Source: JBFELO01 sp041552055
GTDB taxonomy: Bacteria > Acidobacteriota > Thermoanaerobaculia > Thermoanaerobaculales > Sulfomarinibacteraceae
Assembly: GCA_041552055.1 (NCBI GenBank)
Contig: JBFELO010000064.1
Location: 1 to 26,401 of the forward strand
DNA: 26,401 bases
Reading direction: 5' to 3'
The notes under the pieces were generated by a model. The model made no database searches, was not told the DNA's origin, and was given only the letters and a program-made list of their open reading frames with translations. A program made the translations under genes and the position numbers. Within the stretch, counting starts at the first letter, position 1. Each line of letters begins with the position of its first letter. Positions 1 through 7,425 of this stretch are shown here, piece after piece.

Positions 1-522
1 GGCCGCGCAGCGGGCCCCCCGCGGCTCGAGGCGCCCGGGCTCTGCCACCGTCAGCTCCAGCCGCGGGTAGTCGAACACCACGTGGTACTGCTTCAGTGCG
101 GTCGCCGGCAGGTTGGCATCGATGTGCATCGTCTCGAACAGCCAGCGTGGCTCCAGGAGGACCCTGGTCGTCACGCCCTCCAACTGCAGCGCCATGCCCC
201 CGATGCGGAGACCCGTTGGGGGCGCCACCTCCAGCTGGCCGGTCCCGACGTCCGCCTCATCCTGCCCGGCCGTGAAATCGATCCCCAGGTCGTGCGCCAG
301 GTCCTCGCTCAGGAGCAGCTCCGGATTGCCGGTGTCGACCCAGAGCCGCGCCGTCCGCCAGCTCCCGTCCGCTCGCTGGATCTCCGCGTCGACCAGCATC
401 CGGTTGTGATCGAGCACGAACGGAACCGTGACCGATCGTGCGGTCTCTCCGTTCGGGCACGAGGTCGACAGCACAAGGCCGCATCCAACCGCGGCACCCA
501 GACTCCACCAACGGATCCGCAT
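1..522 (-). CDS. Retropepsin-like aspartyl protease domain lipoprotein, 3' end cut by window
   Basis: The minus frame is open from an ATG at 522 to the window edge (174 codons, no stop), so the C-terminus is missing. GGGAGG lies 5 nt before the ATG. The N-terminus has a basic start (MRIRWW), a hydrophobic stretch and a Cys at residue 22 (LSTSC), a weak lipobox suggesting an exported lipoprotein. Residues 59-66 read RLWVDTGN, followed by a hydrophobic LLLSEDLA segment. This is the D-T-G active-site pattern of retropepsin-like single-domain aspartyl proteases, with D63 as candidate catalytic residue. Such domains are common in secreted bacterial proteins annotated only as aspartyl-protease family, and proteolytic activity is often unproven. 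It follows the N-acetyltransferase gene on the same strand after 192 bp, with a stem-loop between, so it is probably a separate transcript. The domain call rests on a short motif. Confidence 0.62.
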   Translation of the reverse strand, partial: MRIRWWSLGAAVGCGLVLSTSCPNGETARSVTVPFVLDHNRMLVDAEIQRADGSWRTARLWVDTGNPELLLSEDLAHDLGIDFTAGQDEADVGTGQLEVAPPTGLRIGGMALQLEGVTTRVLLEPRWLFETMHIDANLPATALKQYHVVFDYPRLELTVAEPGRLEPRGARCAA

Positions 523-669
523 CTCAGCCTCCCGGACTCGGGTCGGCACCCATTCTGCACCATCCGGCTCACGTCCTGCCATGTTGCATGCCGGCGTAGC
601 ACACCGTCACGATGGGGAACCGTTGTGTTCCCACCGCCCCCCCGACTCCACTGTCCCTGAGGATCCACT

Positions 670-690
670 GCAATTCGCGCAGCGAATTGC
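670..690. terminator. Perfect 9-bp stem-loop after the NAT gene
   Basis: GCAATTCGC (670-678) and GCGAATTGC (682-690) are perfect inverted repeats around a 3-nt loop. The hairpin lies 25 nt beyond the minus-strand stop of the N-acetyltransferase gene, where a terminator is expected. No T-run follows on the minus strand, so it may instead be an mRNA 3' stabiliser or a repeat element. Confidence 0.4.
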
Positions 691-714
691 ACCTGCCGTT
701 GGCTTTGGTCGTGG

Positions 715-1518
715 TCAGTCGCCGCCTAGAGCGCGAGTCGCGTCCTCGGGCGGGATCACCAACCCGAACTCCTGCTCGAGCAGCGCAGGTAGTTCTTGCG
801 GGGAGATTTCGCGCTCCGTCTCCCTGGTCCCCTCGCGCACCGTGTAGACCCGACCGCGCAGGATCTGGCGCTGTTCGGCGCGCGACCGCTGTACCGTCAA
901 CGTGCGGACGAATCTGGACCGCGGATGGGTCGAGGTGAAGTAGTTCGCCATCTCGAAGTCGACCGGGAGTGCTGGGGTGAGCGTGAAGGCGTACAGATCG
1001 CGCCAGCTGCCTCGCCACGAGCGACGCAGAACACACGTCGACTCCCCCTCGCGCTCGATCCGGTAGAGGTCGTCCGAATGCTCGCTGGCGGTTCCATCGA
1101 GTGGGACGGGCACCAGCGGGCCGTCGCCGCCGAAGCCCACGTCGGCAATCCAATCGCCTCCGTCCACGGTCAGATGCAGCACCATGTGGGTTCGCGCCAG
1201 GGTGGCGGTCGCTCCGGGTGGCCGCACTCGCGCCTCGAGCGTGGCGACCTCGAACCCCAGCGCTTCCAGCGCCGCCGCAAAGAGTGAGTTCTGTTCGAAA
1301 CAGTAACCCCCTCTCCGACCGGCGACGAGCTTCGCCTGCAGCGTCTTCAGATCGAGGCCGATCGGCCGGCCGAGGCGAACATCGATGTTCTCGAAGGGAA
1401 TCGACGCGAGGTGTGCCCGGTGCACGCCCTGGAGGGTCGCCAGCGTCGGCTCGGGCGCGCCTCGGTAGTCGATTCGCTCGAGGTAGACATCCAGATCGAA
1501 CGACTGCGGCTCGCCCAT
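715..1518 (-). CDS. nat: Arylamine N-acetyltransferase family protein
   Basis: A 267-residue protein, close to the usual 260-280 of bacterial NATs. These cytoplasmic enzymes transfer acetyl (or other acyl) groups from CoA to arylamines or hydrazines. The Cys-His-Asp triad is visible in order: C73 in RRGGYCFEQN, H111 in RTHMVLHL and D126 in WIADVGFGG. The spacing matches Salmonella NAT (C69, H107, D122) with a constant offset of 4. PFENIDV near residue 41 is also a family signature. The ATG at 1518 puts about 11 residues before YLERI, as in relatives, but its Shine-Dalgarno is poor. An in-frame ATG at 1554 is the alternative and would add 12 residues. The gene is divergent from the Nramp-like gene at 1628 with 109 bp between. 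The physiological substrate cannot be told from sequence. Confidence 0.93.
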   Translation of the reverse strand: MGEPQSFDLDVYLERIDYRGAPEPTLATLQGVHRAHLASIPFENIDVRLGRPIGLDLKTLQAKLVAGRRGGYCFEQNSLFAAALEALGFEVATLEARVRPPGATATLARTHMVLHLTVDGGDWIADVGFGGDGPLVPVPLDGTASEHSDDLYRIEREGESTCVLRRSWRGSWRDLYAFTLTPALPVDFEMANYFTSTHPRSRFVRTLTVQRSRAEQRQILRGRVYTVREGTRETEREISPQELPALLEQEFGLVIPPEDATRALGGD

Positions 1519-1627
1519 CGCGTCTGCTGCAATGCGCTCACGACCGTCTTTCATTCCCGACCGACACATACTCGTCGTGCGACACCGAATGCTATCCTCG
1601 CAACTACGGTCGGAGCTGGAGGTGGGG

Positions 1628-2887
1628 ATGGAAACCGAACGGGGAGCTTTCAAAGCGCTCGGCCCGGGCTTCCTGTTCGCCGCCGTGTCGATCGGGGCCT
1701 CCCACCTCGTCCAGGCCACTCGTGCCGGCGCCGGTCACGGCCTCTCTCTGATGGTCGTCGTCGTACTCGCGATGGCCCTCAAGTACCCGCTCTTCGAGTT
1801 CGGGCACAGGTACGCGGCCGCGACCGGAACCAGTCTTCTCGAAGGCTACCGCAAGCAGGGCAGGTGGACGCTCGTCGTCTACCTGGTGCTCACGCTGGGG
1901 ACCATGTTCACGGTGCTCGCCGCGGTCACCGCGGTGACCGCCGGACTGGCGATCCAGCTGGTCGGCTTCGGGTGGTCGCTGTTCGCGTGGTCGGTGGTGA
2001 TCATCGCGGCGTGCGCACTCCTGATCGCGATCGGGCGATACCCGCTGCTCGACGCGGCGATCAAGTTGATCATGGTGCTCCTCGCGCTGTCCACGATCGC
2101 GGCGGTGATCGCCGCCCTCCCGGGGATCCAGCCCGGACGCCTGTGGGGACCGATCAGAACGACGGACATCGCGTTCATCGTGGGTCTCGTGGGTTGGATG
2201 CCGACCGGTATGGACGTCAGCGTCTGGCAGTCCTTCTGGTCACTCGCGCGCCGCCGTCAAACCGGCCACGCCCCGACCCTTGGGCAGGCGCTGCTCGACT
2301 TCAGGCTCGGCTACATCGGCACCGGGATCATCGCACTTCTGTTCTGCGGCCTCGGCGCCGCCGTGATATTCAACTCGGGCGTCGAGATCGACCGCTCGGC
2401 AGCCGGGTTCGCTCGGCAGCTCATCGAGCTGTACACGTCGACGCTCGGCGGGTGGAGCCGTCCGATCATCGGGACGGCCGCGCTCACCGCCATGTTGTCG
2501 ACGACGCTGACGGTGATCGATGGATTCCCGCGTGCGCTCCAGCTCACCGGGCGTCGCCTCGTGGGTCCCGAGAGCGAGTCCGAGGCCGCGACGAGCGCCG
2601 TCCGCACTGCCGGCTTCTGGATCTGGGCCGCGATCCTGATCGCCGGCGGTCTGCTGATCATCAGATTCGCGATGAGGAGCCTTCTGGGCCTGGTGGACCT
2701 CGCGACGATCCTCTCGTTCGCGACAGCTCCATTCCTCGGCACCCTCACCTACCGTGCGATGACGGCTCCGGACGTTCCGGAGGAGTTTCAGCCCGGCCGC
2801 GGCCTGCGCACCACGGCAATCGTCGCCATCGTCTTTCTCCTCGCCTTCCTCGCCTACTTCCTGCACTACCGGTTCATCGCTTCCTGA
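1628..2887 (+). CDS. Divergent Nramp-superfamily membrane transporter
   Basis: A 419-residue, strongly hydrophobic protein with about a dozen membrane segments. The start GPGFLFAAVSIGASHLVQAT occupies the place of Nramp TM1 (GPGFL...DPGN), and GWMPTGMDVSVW occupies the place of TM6 (MPH). Nramp proteins are LeuT-fold, proton-coupled importers of Mn2+/Fe2+. Here the TM1 Asp/Asn pair reads GASH, and TM6 keeps Met-Pro but has Thr where His is usual, with a nearby Asp. The fold assignment is therefore firmer than the substrate. The ATG at 1628 was chosen because GGAGG precedes it and it leaves the short hydrophilic N-terminus normal for the family. The open frame extends upstream to 1532, but that would add about 32 non-conserved residues. 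It stands alone between a divergent NAT gene and the selenoprotein gene 157 bp downstream. Whether it carries a metal or another solute is open. Confidence 0.85.
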   Translation: METERGAFKALGPGFLFAAVSIGASHLVQATRAGAGHGLSLMVVVVLAMALKYPLFEFGHRYAAATGTSLLEGYRKQGRWTLVVYLVLTLGTMFTVLAAVTAVTAGLAIQLVGFGWSLFAWSVVIIAACALLIAIGRYPLLDAAIKLIMVLLALSTIAAVIAALPGIQPGRLWGPIRTTDIAFIVGLVGWMPTGMDVSVWQSFWSLARRRQTGHAPTLGQALLDFRLGYIGTGIIALLFCGLGAAVIFNSGVEIDRSAAGFARQLIELYTSTLGGWSRPIIGTAALTAMLSTTLTVIDGFPRALQLTGRRLVGPESESEAATSAVRTAGFWIWAAILIAGGLLIIRFAMRSLLGLVDLATILSFATAPFLGTLTYRAMTAPDVPEEFQPGRGLRTTAIVAIVFLLAFLAYFLHYRFIAS

Positions 2888-3044
2888 AACGCTGCACACC
2901 GGGCAGCCCGACATGTAAAATATTTCGGCCAGGAACGGACTTTGACGAACGACCGTGGATCGTGAACTGGAGTGACGAGCTTCGCCGAGGATCCGAGTCG
3001 AATCACGTCGCGTCAGGAAACGGCTCGCTCGAGAGGGAGGACAC

Positions 3045-3698
3045 ATGAACCTGAGCAAGCGGCTTGATGCCATCCGGGTGGGTGCCGCGAAGCAGATCCC
3101 GCCCGAAATCTATGCCGAGATGGGCCGCGCCACCCGGGAGCTGGCGGAATCCGGAATCATGACCGGTGTGGCGAAGGCCGGCTCGCGACTTCCGAGCTTC
3201 GCGCTCGCCAACCAGAACGGAGAGACGGTGCGTTCGGAGGAGCTGCTGGCGTCGGGCCCCCTTGTGCTCACGGTCTTTCGCGGCAGCTGGTGACCCTACT
3301 GCAACGAGGAGCTGGATGCTCTGCAGGCAATCACCGGCGAGCTTGACGAGCTGGGTGCCACCATGGTCGCAATCACGCCCCAGCTCATCGAGCACCATCA
3401 AGAGTTAGTCGATCGACATCGGCTGTCCTTCGATCTGTTGCGGGATCCCGGTAACGCGTACGCCGATTCCCTCGGCCTGTGCTACACATGCCCCGACTAT
3501 CTGAGAAAGATCTATCTCGGGTTCGACCTCGACGTGGCGAAACACAACGGTGACGACAGCTGGAGATTGCCGATGCCAGGGCGGTTCGTGATCGACACGG
3601 ACGGCATTATTCGTGCGGTCGACGTCAGCCCGGATTACACGCGCCGGCCCGAGCCGCAGAAGACCCTCGATGACGTGGCGGCTCTGGCGCGCGGATAG
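3045..3698 (+). CDS. Peroxiredoxin-like selenoprotein (AhpC/TSA family, UxxC), UGA decoded as Sec
   Basis: One reading frame of 217 residues interrupted by a single UGA at 3291-3293 (codon 83). It starts at an ATG with a strong GGGAGG 5 nt upstream. The text around the UGA is FRGSW-U-PYCNEEL. In cysteine homologues of this thioredoxin-fold family the position is the peroxidatic Cys of a W-C-P-Y-C-N motif, so UGA falls exactly on the catalytic residue and leaves a resolving C86. The frame stays conserved afterwards (VAITPQ, HNGDDSW, FVIDTDG, PDYTRRPEP) to a normal stop, which is not what a decaying gene shows. A bSECIS-like hairpin lies at 3299-3326. Likely role: thiol-dependent peroxide or disulfide reduction in the cytoplasm (no signal peptide). 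CYTC around residue 146 adds two further cysteines. An automatic caller would split it into an 82-residue and a 111-residue fragment. It requires host selA/selB/selC, not in this window. Confidence 0.88.
3299..3326 (+). promoter_or_regulatory. Candidate bacterial SECIS element
   Basis: Downstream of the UGA the mRNA can fold: CUGCA (3299-3303) with UGCAG (3322-3326), a 5-nt 5' bulge (3304-3308), GAGC (3309-3312) with GCUC (3318-3321), and apical loop UGGAU (3313-3317). The loop starts 19 nt after the UGA, inside the 16-37 nt range for bacterial SECIS. Its first two bases include a G, as the consensus asks. SelB would bind this loop to deliver Sec-tRNA. Folded by hand only. Confidence 0.7.
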
Positions 3699-3740
3699 AT
3701 TGCGATCTCACCGACGCGAGAGGTCACAGAGGAACACCGC

Positions 3741-3755
3741 CAACGGTCGCCGTTG
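3741..3755. terminator. Stem-loop between convergent genes
   Basis: CAACGG (3741-3746) and CCGTTG (3750-3755) form a perfect 6-bp stem with a TCG loop. It lies in the 132-bp gap where the selenoprotein gene and the DUF362 gene converge. No T-run is present on either side, so it is at best a Rho-independent-like or mRNA-end structure. Nothing else is seen in this gap. Confidence 0.3.
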
Positions 3756-3830
3756 CACAGCCGGACCGTCGCCACGCGAGTCTCGCAGGAAACGTCGGGC
3801 ATCTCTCTGTAGGTGGTGTCCGCGGCCCCG

Positions 3831-4784
3831 TCAGGCGGCAGTACCCTCCTCGATTCGAAGCTGCTTCAGGTCGGCCGTGCCCACGCCGAGCTTCTGCGCC
3901 ATCCCGATCATCTTGACGTCCTCGGGCCTCAGGTCGACGAACCTGGTGCTGTAGGCGTCGATCGCCACCGGGTCGGTGCCCGCGACCACCGTTTCGGATG
4001 TGCGCAGCTCGCCAGGGCCGGCCGGACCGTTGGTGATCAGGTACCGAGTGGCGTCCACGATGCAGAGGTCCGGCGTCCGGATCAGGTTGAGATCGGCGAT
4101 GCTCTGCGAGAGGTGGTCTACGTTCGCGTAGAACTTGTCGCGCTCGGGTGGCGCCGAGCCGAAGTGGCACAAGCTGTTCGTGGGCTGATGAGGGCACGGC
4201 CCCATGGCGTTCTTTAGCGCACCGGTGAAGTTTGTGCCGGCGTGATTCTTGACCACCGACACGTTGAGGTACACGTCGGCCTCGAGAACGTGCGTGTCCA
4301 CGTGCGCCTCTTTCAGGGCGACGGCGCCGGGAATCTCGACGATCTTGAACTCACGCTCAGAGACCTTTGTGGTTTCGATTACTTGGGCGAACTCTGAGGA
4401 TCGCGGGGTGCGTCCCCAGTACTCAGGTGTGCCTCCCTTTGCCAGCCACACCTCTGACGCGCCCGCGTCGAGACACATCTTGAGGGTTGCCAGGACCACC
4501 ACCGGTTCGACGTTCGATCCCGGCAGCTTGAAGGAGGTGTTGGCGTTGACCACCACCCGCGAGTTTTTGTTCACGAACCGCGACATTCCGCCGATTTTGT
4601 CCACGGCAGCCACCGTGTTGGCGAACGAATCACTGCCGGTCACGGCCGCCAGGTCGGAATTGTCGGCGGCCAATGCCGGCGACGGTGACAGCAACTCGCG
4701 GATCACCGGGGCACCCAGCCCCACTGACACTCCGGCGGCGGTGCCGGTCCTCAGAAACCAACGTCGTGTCCGATCCCTGGTCAT
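3831..4784 (-). CDS. Tat-exported DUF362 domain protein
   Basis: A 317-residue protein of the DUF362 family, whose members are poorly characterised and often sit with redox or secreted proteins. The N-terminus (TRRWFLR, residues 6-12, then a moderately hydrophobic stretch and PALAA) is a twin-arginine signal peptide, implying export of a folded and perhaps cofactor-bearing protein. DUF362 features are visible: FVNKNSRVVVNAN near residue 70, VVKNHAGTNFTGALKNAMG near 200, and ETVVAGTDPVAIDAYSTRF near 265. No ferredoxin-type Cys cluster is seen; GPCPHQ and SLCHFG hold isolated cysteines. The start is the ATG at 4784, preceded by AGGAGG, and it places the RR motif correctly; the frame is open further upstream. 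It begins 40 bp after the DUF6599 gene, so the two are probably co-transcribed from upstream of 5772. The biochemical role is unknown. Confidence 0.88.
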   Translation of the reverse strand: MTRDRTRRWFLRTGTAAGVSVGLGAPVIRELLSPSPALAADNSDLAAVTGSDSFANTVAAVDKIGGMSRFVNKNSRVVVNANTSFKLPGSNVEPVVVLATLKMCLDAGASEVWLAKGGTPEYWGRTPRSSEFAQVIETTKVSEREFKIVEIPGAVALKEAHVDTHVLEADVYLNVSVVKNHAGTNFTGALKNAMGPCPHQPTNSLCHFGSAPPERDKFYANVDHLSQSIADLNLIRTPDLCIVDATRYLITNGPAGPGELRTSETVVAGTDPVAIDAYSTRFVDLRPEDVKMIGMAQKLGVGTADLKQLRIEEGTAA

Positions 4785-4824
4785 ACCCCACCTCCTATTT
4801 CGATGTTGAAATATTGTTGCCGGA

Positions 4825-5772
4825 TCATTGGCCTTCCCCCTCTGCGGTGACGCCGGTGACCCGCGCGACAAGCTGACTCATCGTTGCTTTCGTGTCGATA
4901 CCGTCCTCGGACACTACCACCAAGATCTTCTCGTCTGCCAGCGCGAGGCGCACTCGCCCTCCCCCTTCACCGGCAAGCACCACAGAACCGTCGTCCACGT
5001 CGCCGGCCGTCGTCCAGCCCGAGCGGGCGCCGAGTTCCTCGACCACCGTCTCGAGGGTCTGCCGTGCCCGGTTCGCGTTGGTGAATCGCAGAACGATTTC
5101 AGTGTGGTCATCGAACCGGATCGCGGCTCCTTCGGTCATCCCGAACCGCACGCCAACGGCGAACGGCGCCACGTTGGCCAGCGCCAGCTCTCCCCGCAGG
5201 TAAAACGGCGTTCCAGGCTTCCCGCCGCCGGCTGTCAGGTCGGTCACGATTGCCGGCACATCGCCCCGCTCCCGGATCTTCTCCGCCACCGCGCGCCCGA
5301 TCGGGACGAGTCCCCGTACGGTACCCTCGTCGGTGTTCATTCCGGTCAGCGTGACCACGAACCGTCCCTTACGGAAGTTCAGGTAATAGTCCTCGAGCAT
5401 TCCGTCATCGCCCAGTTCCAGGGGCCGTCCTCGACCGCTGCTCTTGAAGGAGTACAAACCGTAGGCCGCGGCCGCGTCCTCCATTTCGAACACCTCGAGC
5501 GCGATCGATCGCTGTTCCGCGCCGGCGTAGTCCTGCGAAAGCACCCTTTCGAAACCGAACTCGTGGTAGATCTCGGCACCCCCGTTGATGAGCTCGAACA
5601 GGTCCTCGCCCGCGAACACCTCTGCCGTTCCGGCCGGAGCCCACCCCTCCACCTCGCCGACGGTCGGAGCCAGCTCGGTGATACTGCCCGCGTGCCTTCC
5701 GGACCCCCCACAACTGGTGAGCGTCAAGGCCGCTGCCACCACAGTCGCGATGAGAACGATCTTCCTGGCCAT
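4825..5772 (-). CDS. DUF6599 family lipoprotein
   Basis: A 315-residue exported lipoprotein. The signal peptide is MARKIV plus a hydrophobic run, with lipobox LTSC at residues 18-21, so the mature protein should be lipid-anchored through C21. The mature part contains FELINGGAEIYHEFGF, then IALEVFEMEDAAAAYGLYSF. This matches DUF6599, a family of unknown function common in acidobacterial and deltaproteobacterial genomes. The ATG at 5772 was chosen because it is followed directly by the signal peptide. The frame is open to 6246, but the extra residues overlap the divergent pseudogene and look unstructured. The Shine-Dalgarno is weak (GAGACG). It is the promoter-proximal gene of the pair with the DUF362 gene, both products being extracytoplasmic. 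A shared role at the cell envelope is an inference from position only. Confidence 0.83.
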   Translation of the reverse strand: MARKIVLIATVVAAALTLTSCGGSGRHAGSITELAPTVGEVEGWAPAGTAEVFAGEDLFELINGGAEIYHEFGFERVLSQDYAGAEQRSIALEVFEMEDAAAAYGLYSFKSSGRGRPLELGDDGMLEDYYLNFRKGRFVVTLTGMNTDEGTVRGLVPIGRAVAEKIRERGDVPAIVTDLTAGGGKPGTPFYLRGELALANVAPFAVGVRFGMTEGAAIRFDDHTEIVLRFTNANRARQTLETVVEELGARSGWTTAGDVDDGSVVLAGEGGGRVRLALADEKILVVVSEDGIDTKATMSQLVARVTGVTAEGEGQ

Positions 5773-5883
5773 GGTCGTCTCTGAGTGTACGCAGCACGAA
5801 GCCTTTTGTTGAGCCACGTCTCCCGACGTGATCCCTGTGCCGTATGAACTCACCGAAGAAACAAATGTCCGAAAGGAGAATAG

Positions 5884-6390
5884 CGAGCGACAACGACAAC
5901 CGATACTTCTCTGAAGTTCTCGCGCATGGTCAGCGGCGACGCCGCCATGGTGTGCGACGCGTGGACCGACCCTGAGAAGCTCAAGCTGTGGTCGGCGCCA
6001 GAGGGCATGGGAGTGGACGCGGCACAGGTCGACCTCACGGTCGGCGGCCGCTACCGAAACCGGATGCAGAACCCCGACGGCGGATACCACACGGCAGTTG
6101 GCGTCTACCGGGAGATCGACCGACCCAACTGACTGGCCGAAACCTGGAGCTGGGAGGAGGCCGAGACCGGCACGATCGACACGCTCGTTACGGTGGAGTT
6201 CCTCGACCCTCACGGCGGCACCGAGGTCGTGCTGACCCACCTTCAACGTCGAGCGGAGGCTTGGACCGCAATCCGGCGGGCATCGACGGACTTGTCAGTG
6301 CCAGCCCCCAACCCACCTCATTGCGGATTACGCATTGTGGATTGCGGATTCCGCCACCCACCCGAATCATGCGGTGGCGACACGCTGTAG
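5884..6390 (+). pseudogene. Decayed SRPBCC/AHSA1-family (CalC-like) gene
   Basis: The frame encodes a recognisable START-like/AHSA1 N-terminus: SLKFSRMVSGDAAMVCDAWT, then DPEKLKLWSAPEGM, TVGGRYRNRMQNPDG and GVYREIDRP. A TGA follows at 6130-6132, after which the family pattern resumes in the same frame (TWSWEE, TLVTVEFLDPHGGTEVVLTH). The C-terminal helix is shortened and the frame runs into repeat sequence. AAGGAG at 5873-5878 stands at normal distance from codons 5884-5889, which are no longer start codons, and a TAG lies just upstream in frame. An ATG at 5865 opens a different frame that ends after about 36 codons. Three defects (lost start, internal stop, eroded C-terminus) indicate a pseudogene. 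The remaining ORF from 5926 is unlikely to make a folded protein. The stop replaces a non-catalytic position, so selenocysteine is not a sensible explanation. Confidence 0.75.
6320..6350 (+). repeat. Short degenerate tandem repeat (ATTGCGGATT type)
   Basis: Three copies of a 10-mer are packed together: ATTGCGGATT (6320-6329), ATTGTGGATT (6334-6343) and ATTGCGGATT (6341-6350, overlapping by 3). They sit in the non-functional tail of the pseudogene, 116 bp before the next gene. I know similar strings as dispersed intergenic repeats in some metagenomic genomes, but cannot test copy number here. Confidence 0.55.
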
Positions 6391-6466
6391 AATCCGTGGG
6401 ACGCGTTGATCGTCCGGCAATGGCCGGCACAACGCCCACTGATTCGAACCTGAAAAGGAGAAACCG

Positions 6467-7369
6467 ATGCGCTACAGCGAGGTCCGTACCGTCGTCCTAT
6501 GGTCCGCGTTAGTGCTGGGAGCCGTCATGATGGCGGTTCAGCCAGCTCCCGCCGTCGACCTGCCGGACTCCCCGGACGGCACTGTCAAGGCGGTGCTGCA
6601 GTCACTGGCTGATCGGCATCCAGAAGTTCTCTGGCAGGTCCTTCCGGCGTCGTATCAGCAGGACATGACCGACCTCGCCCACTTATTTGCCGACAAGATG
6701 GATCCCGAAATCTGGCACACCGCTTTTCGACTCGGGAACAAGGCGGTAGGAGTCCTCCGAGACAAGAAACAGTACATTCTGGAGAGCTCGTTGATGACCG
6801 CGTCGGGCGACAGACGGGCCCAGGTCGAGAGCAACTGGGACACCGCGGTTGCCGCATTGGACACCCTGTTCTCAAGCGAGATCTCGGATCTCGACAACCT
6901 CGGGAACATTGACTGGGAGCGGTATCTACGGACCACTGGTGCCGAGATCATGAACAGTGCCGCCGATATCTCTGCCGCCGCCAATGGCGAGGAAGCGGAC
7001 GAGGATGTCATCGCGATGCTCCGGCAGACCACGGTGGAGCTGGTGTCGCGTGACGGCGACCGCGCCATGGTGCGGATTTCGGTGCCGGATGAGGACCCTG
7101 AAGATCTTGCCCTCACCCTGGTCGAAGGACGGTGGGTGCCCACCGACATGGCTAAGGACTGGGACACGACCATCGCCGACGCCAAACAGAACATCGCCGG
7201 CCTCTCCGAGGAGGAGATGGCCGAGAACAAGATGCAGGTGATAATGTTCTTCGGGATGGCGGACGCCGTGCTCGATCAGCTTGCCGCGGTCAACTCTACA
7301 GAGGAGTTCGAGCAGGCGATCCGGGACATCTCGGCTTCGGTCCCGGGCATGGGCGGCGGGATGCAGTAG
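6467..7369 (+). CDS. Secreted protein of unknown function
   Basis: A 300-residue protein I do not recognise. Residues 1-29 form a standard Sec signal peptide (VRTVVLWSALVLGAVMMA, cleavage near PAPA-VD). The mature part is acidic and mostly helical in appearance, beginning with SPDGTVKAVLQSLADRHPEV, a pattern seen in periplasmic proteins that count or buffer substrate states but not diagnostic. No cysteines, lipobox or membrane anchor follow the signal, so a soluble periplasmic or secreted protein is expected. The C-terminus ends in a glycine-rich tail (MGGGMQ). The start is firm: AAGGAG lies 6 nt before the ATG. It is a single-gene unit, with a pseudogene upstream and a good intrinsic terminator 32 bp downstream. 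Confidence 0.85.
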   Translation: MRYSEVRTVVLWSALVLGAVMMAVQPAPAVDLPDSPDGTVKAVLQSLADRHPEVLWQVLPASYQQDMTDLAHLFADKMDPEIWHTAFRLGNKAVGVLRDKKQYILESSLMTASGDRRAQVESNWDTAVAALDTLFSSEISDLDNLGNIDWERYLRTTGAEIMNSAADISAAANGEEADEDVIAMLRQTTVELVSRDGDRAMVRISVPDEDPEDLALTLVEGRWVPTDMAKDWDTTIADAKQNIAGLSEEEMAENKMQVIMFFGMADAVLDQLAAVNSTEEFEQAIRDISASVPGMGGGMQ

Positions 7370-7400
7370 TCCCTCACCCGCGCCAACAAGTCAGGGCTGC

Positions 7401-7425
7401 CGGGCAACATCTGCCCGTCGTTTTT
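7401..7425 (+). terminator. Rho-independent terminator
   Basis: CGGGCA (7401-7406) and TGCCCG (7412-7417) form a perfect 6-bp GC-rich stem around ACATC, followed after 3 nt by five T's (7421-7425). It lies 32 bp past the stop of the secreted-protein gene on the same strand. Confidence 0.8.

Noticed and set aside
1411..3048. 545-codon plus-strand open frame across the Nramp-like gene
   Set aside because: It is a shifted frame over the conserved transporter, extremely Arg-rich, with no domain.
3045..3293. Separate 82-residue protein ending at the UGA
   Set aside because: It would stop at the catalytic position of a thioredoxin fold, while the family pattern continues in frame with no new ribosome site for the second half.
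5926..6390. UGA at 6130-6132 as a second selenocysteine codon
   Set aside because: The position is not a Cys in SRPBCC proteins and has no redox context; the gene also lacks a start and a normal C-terminus. Decay explains it better.
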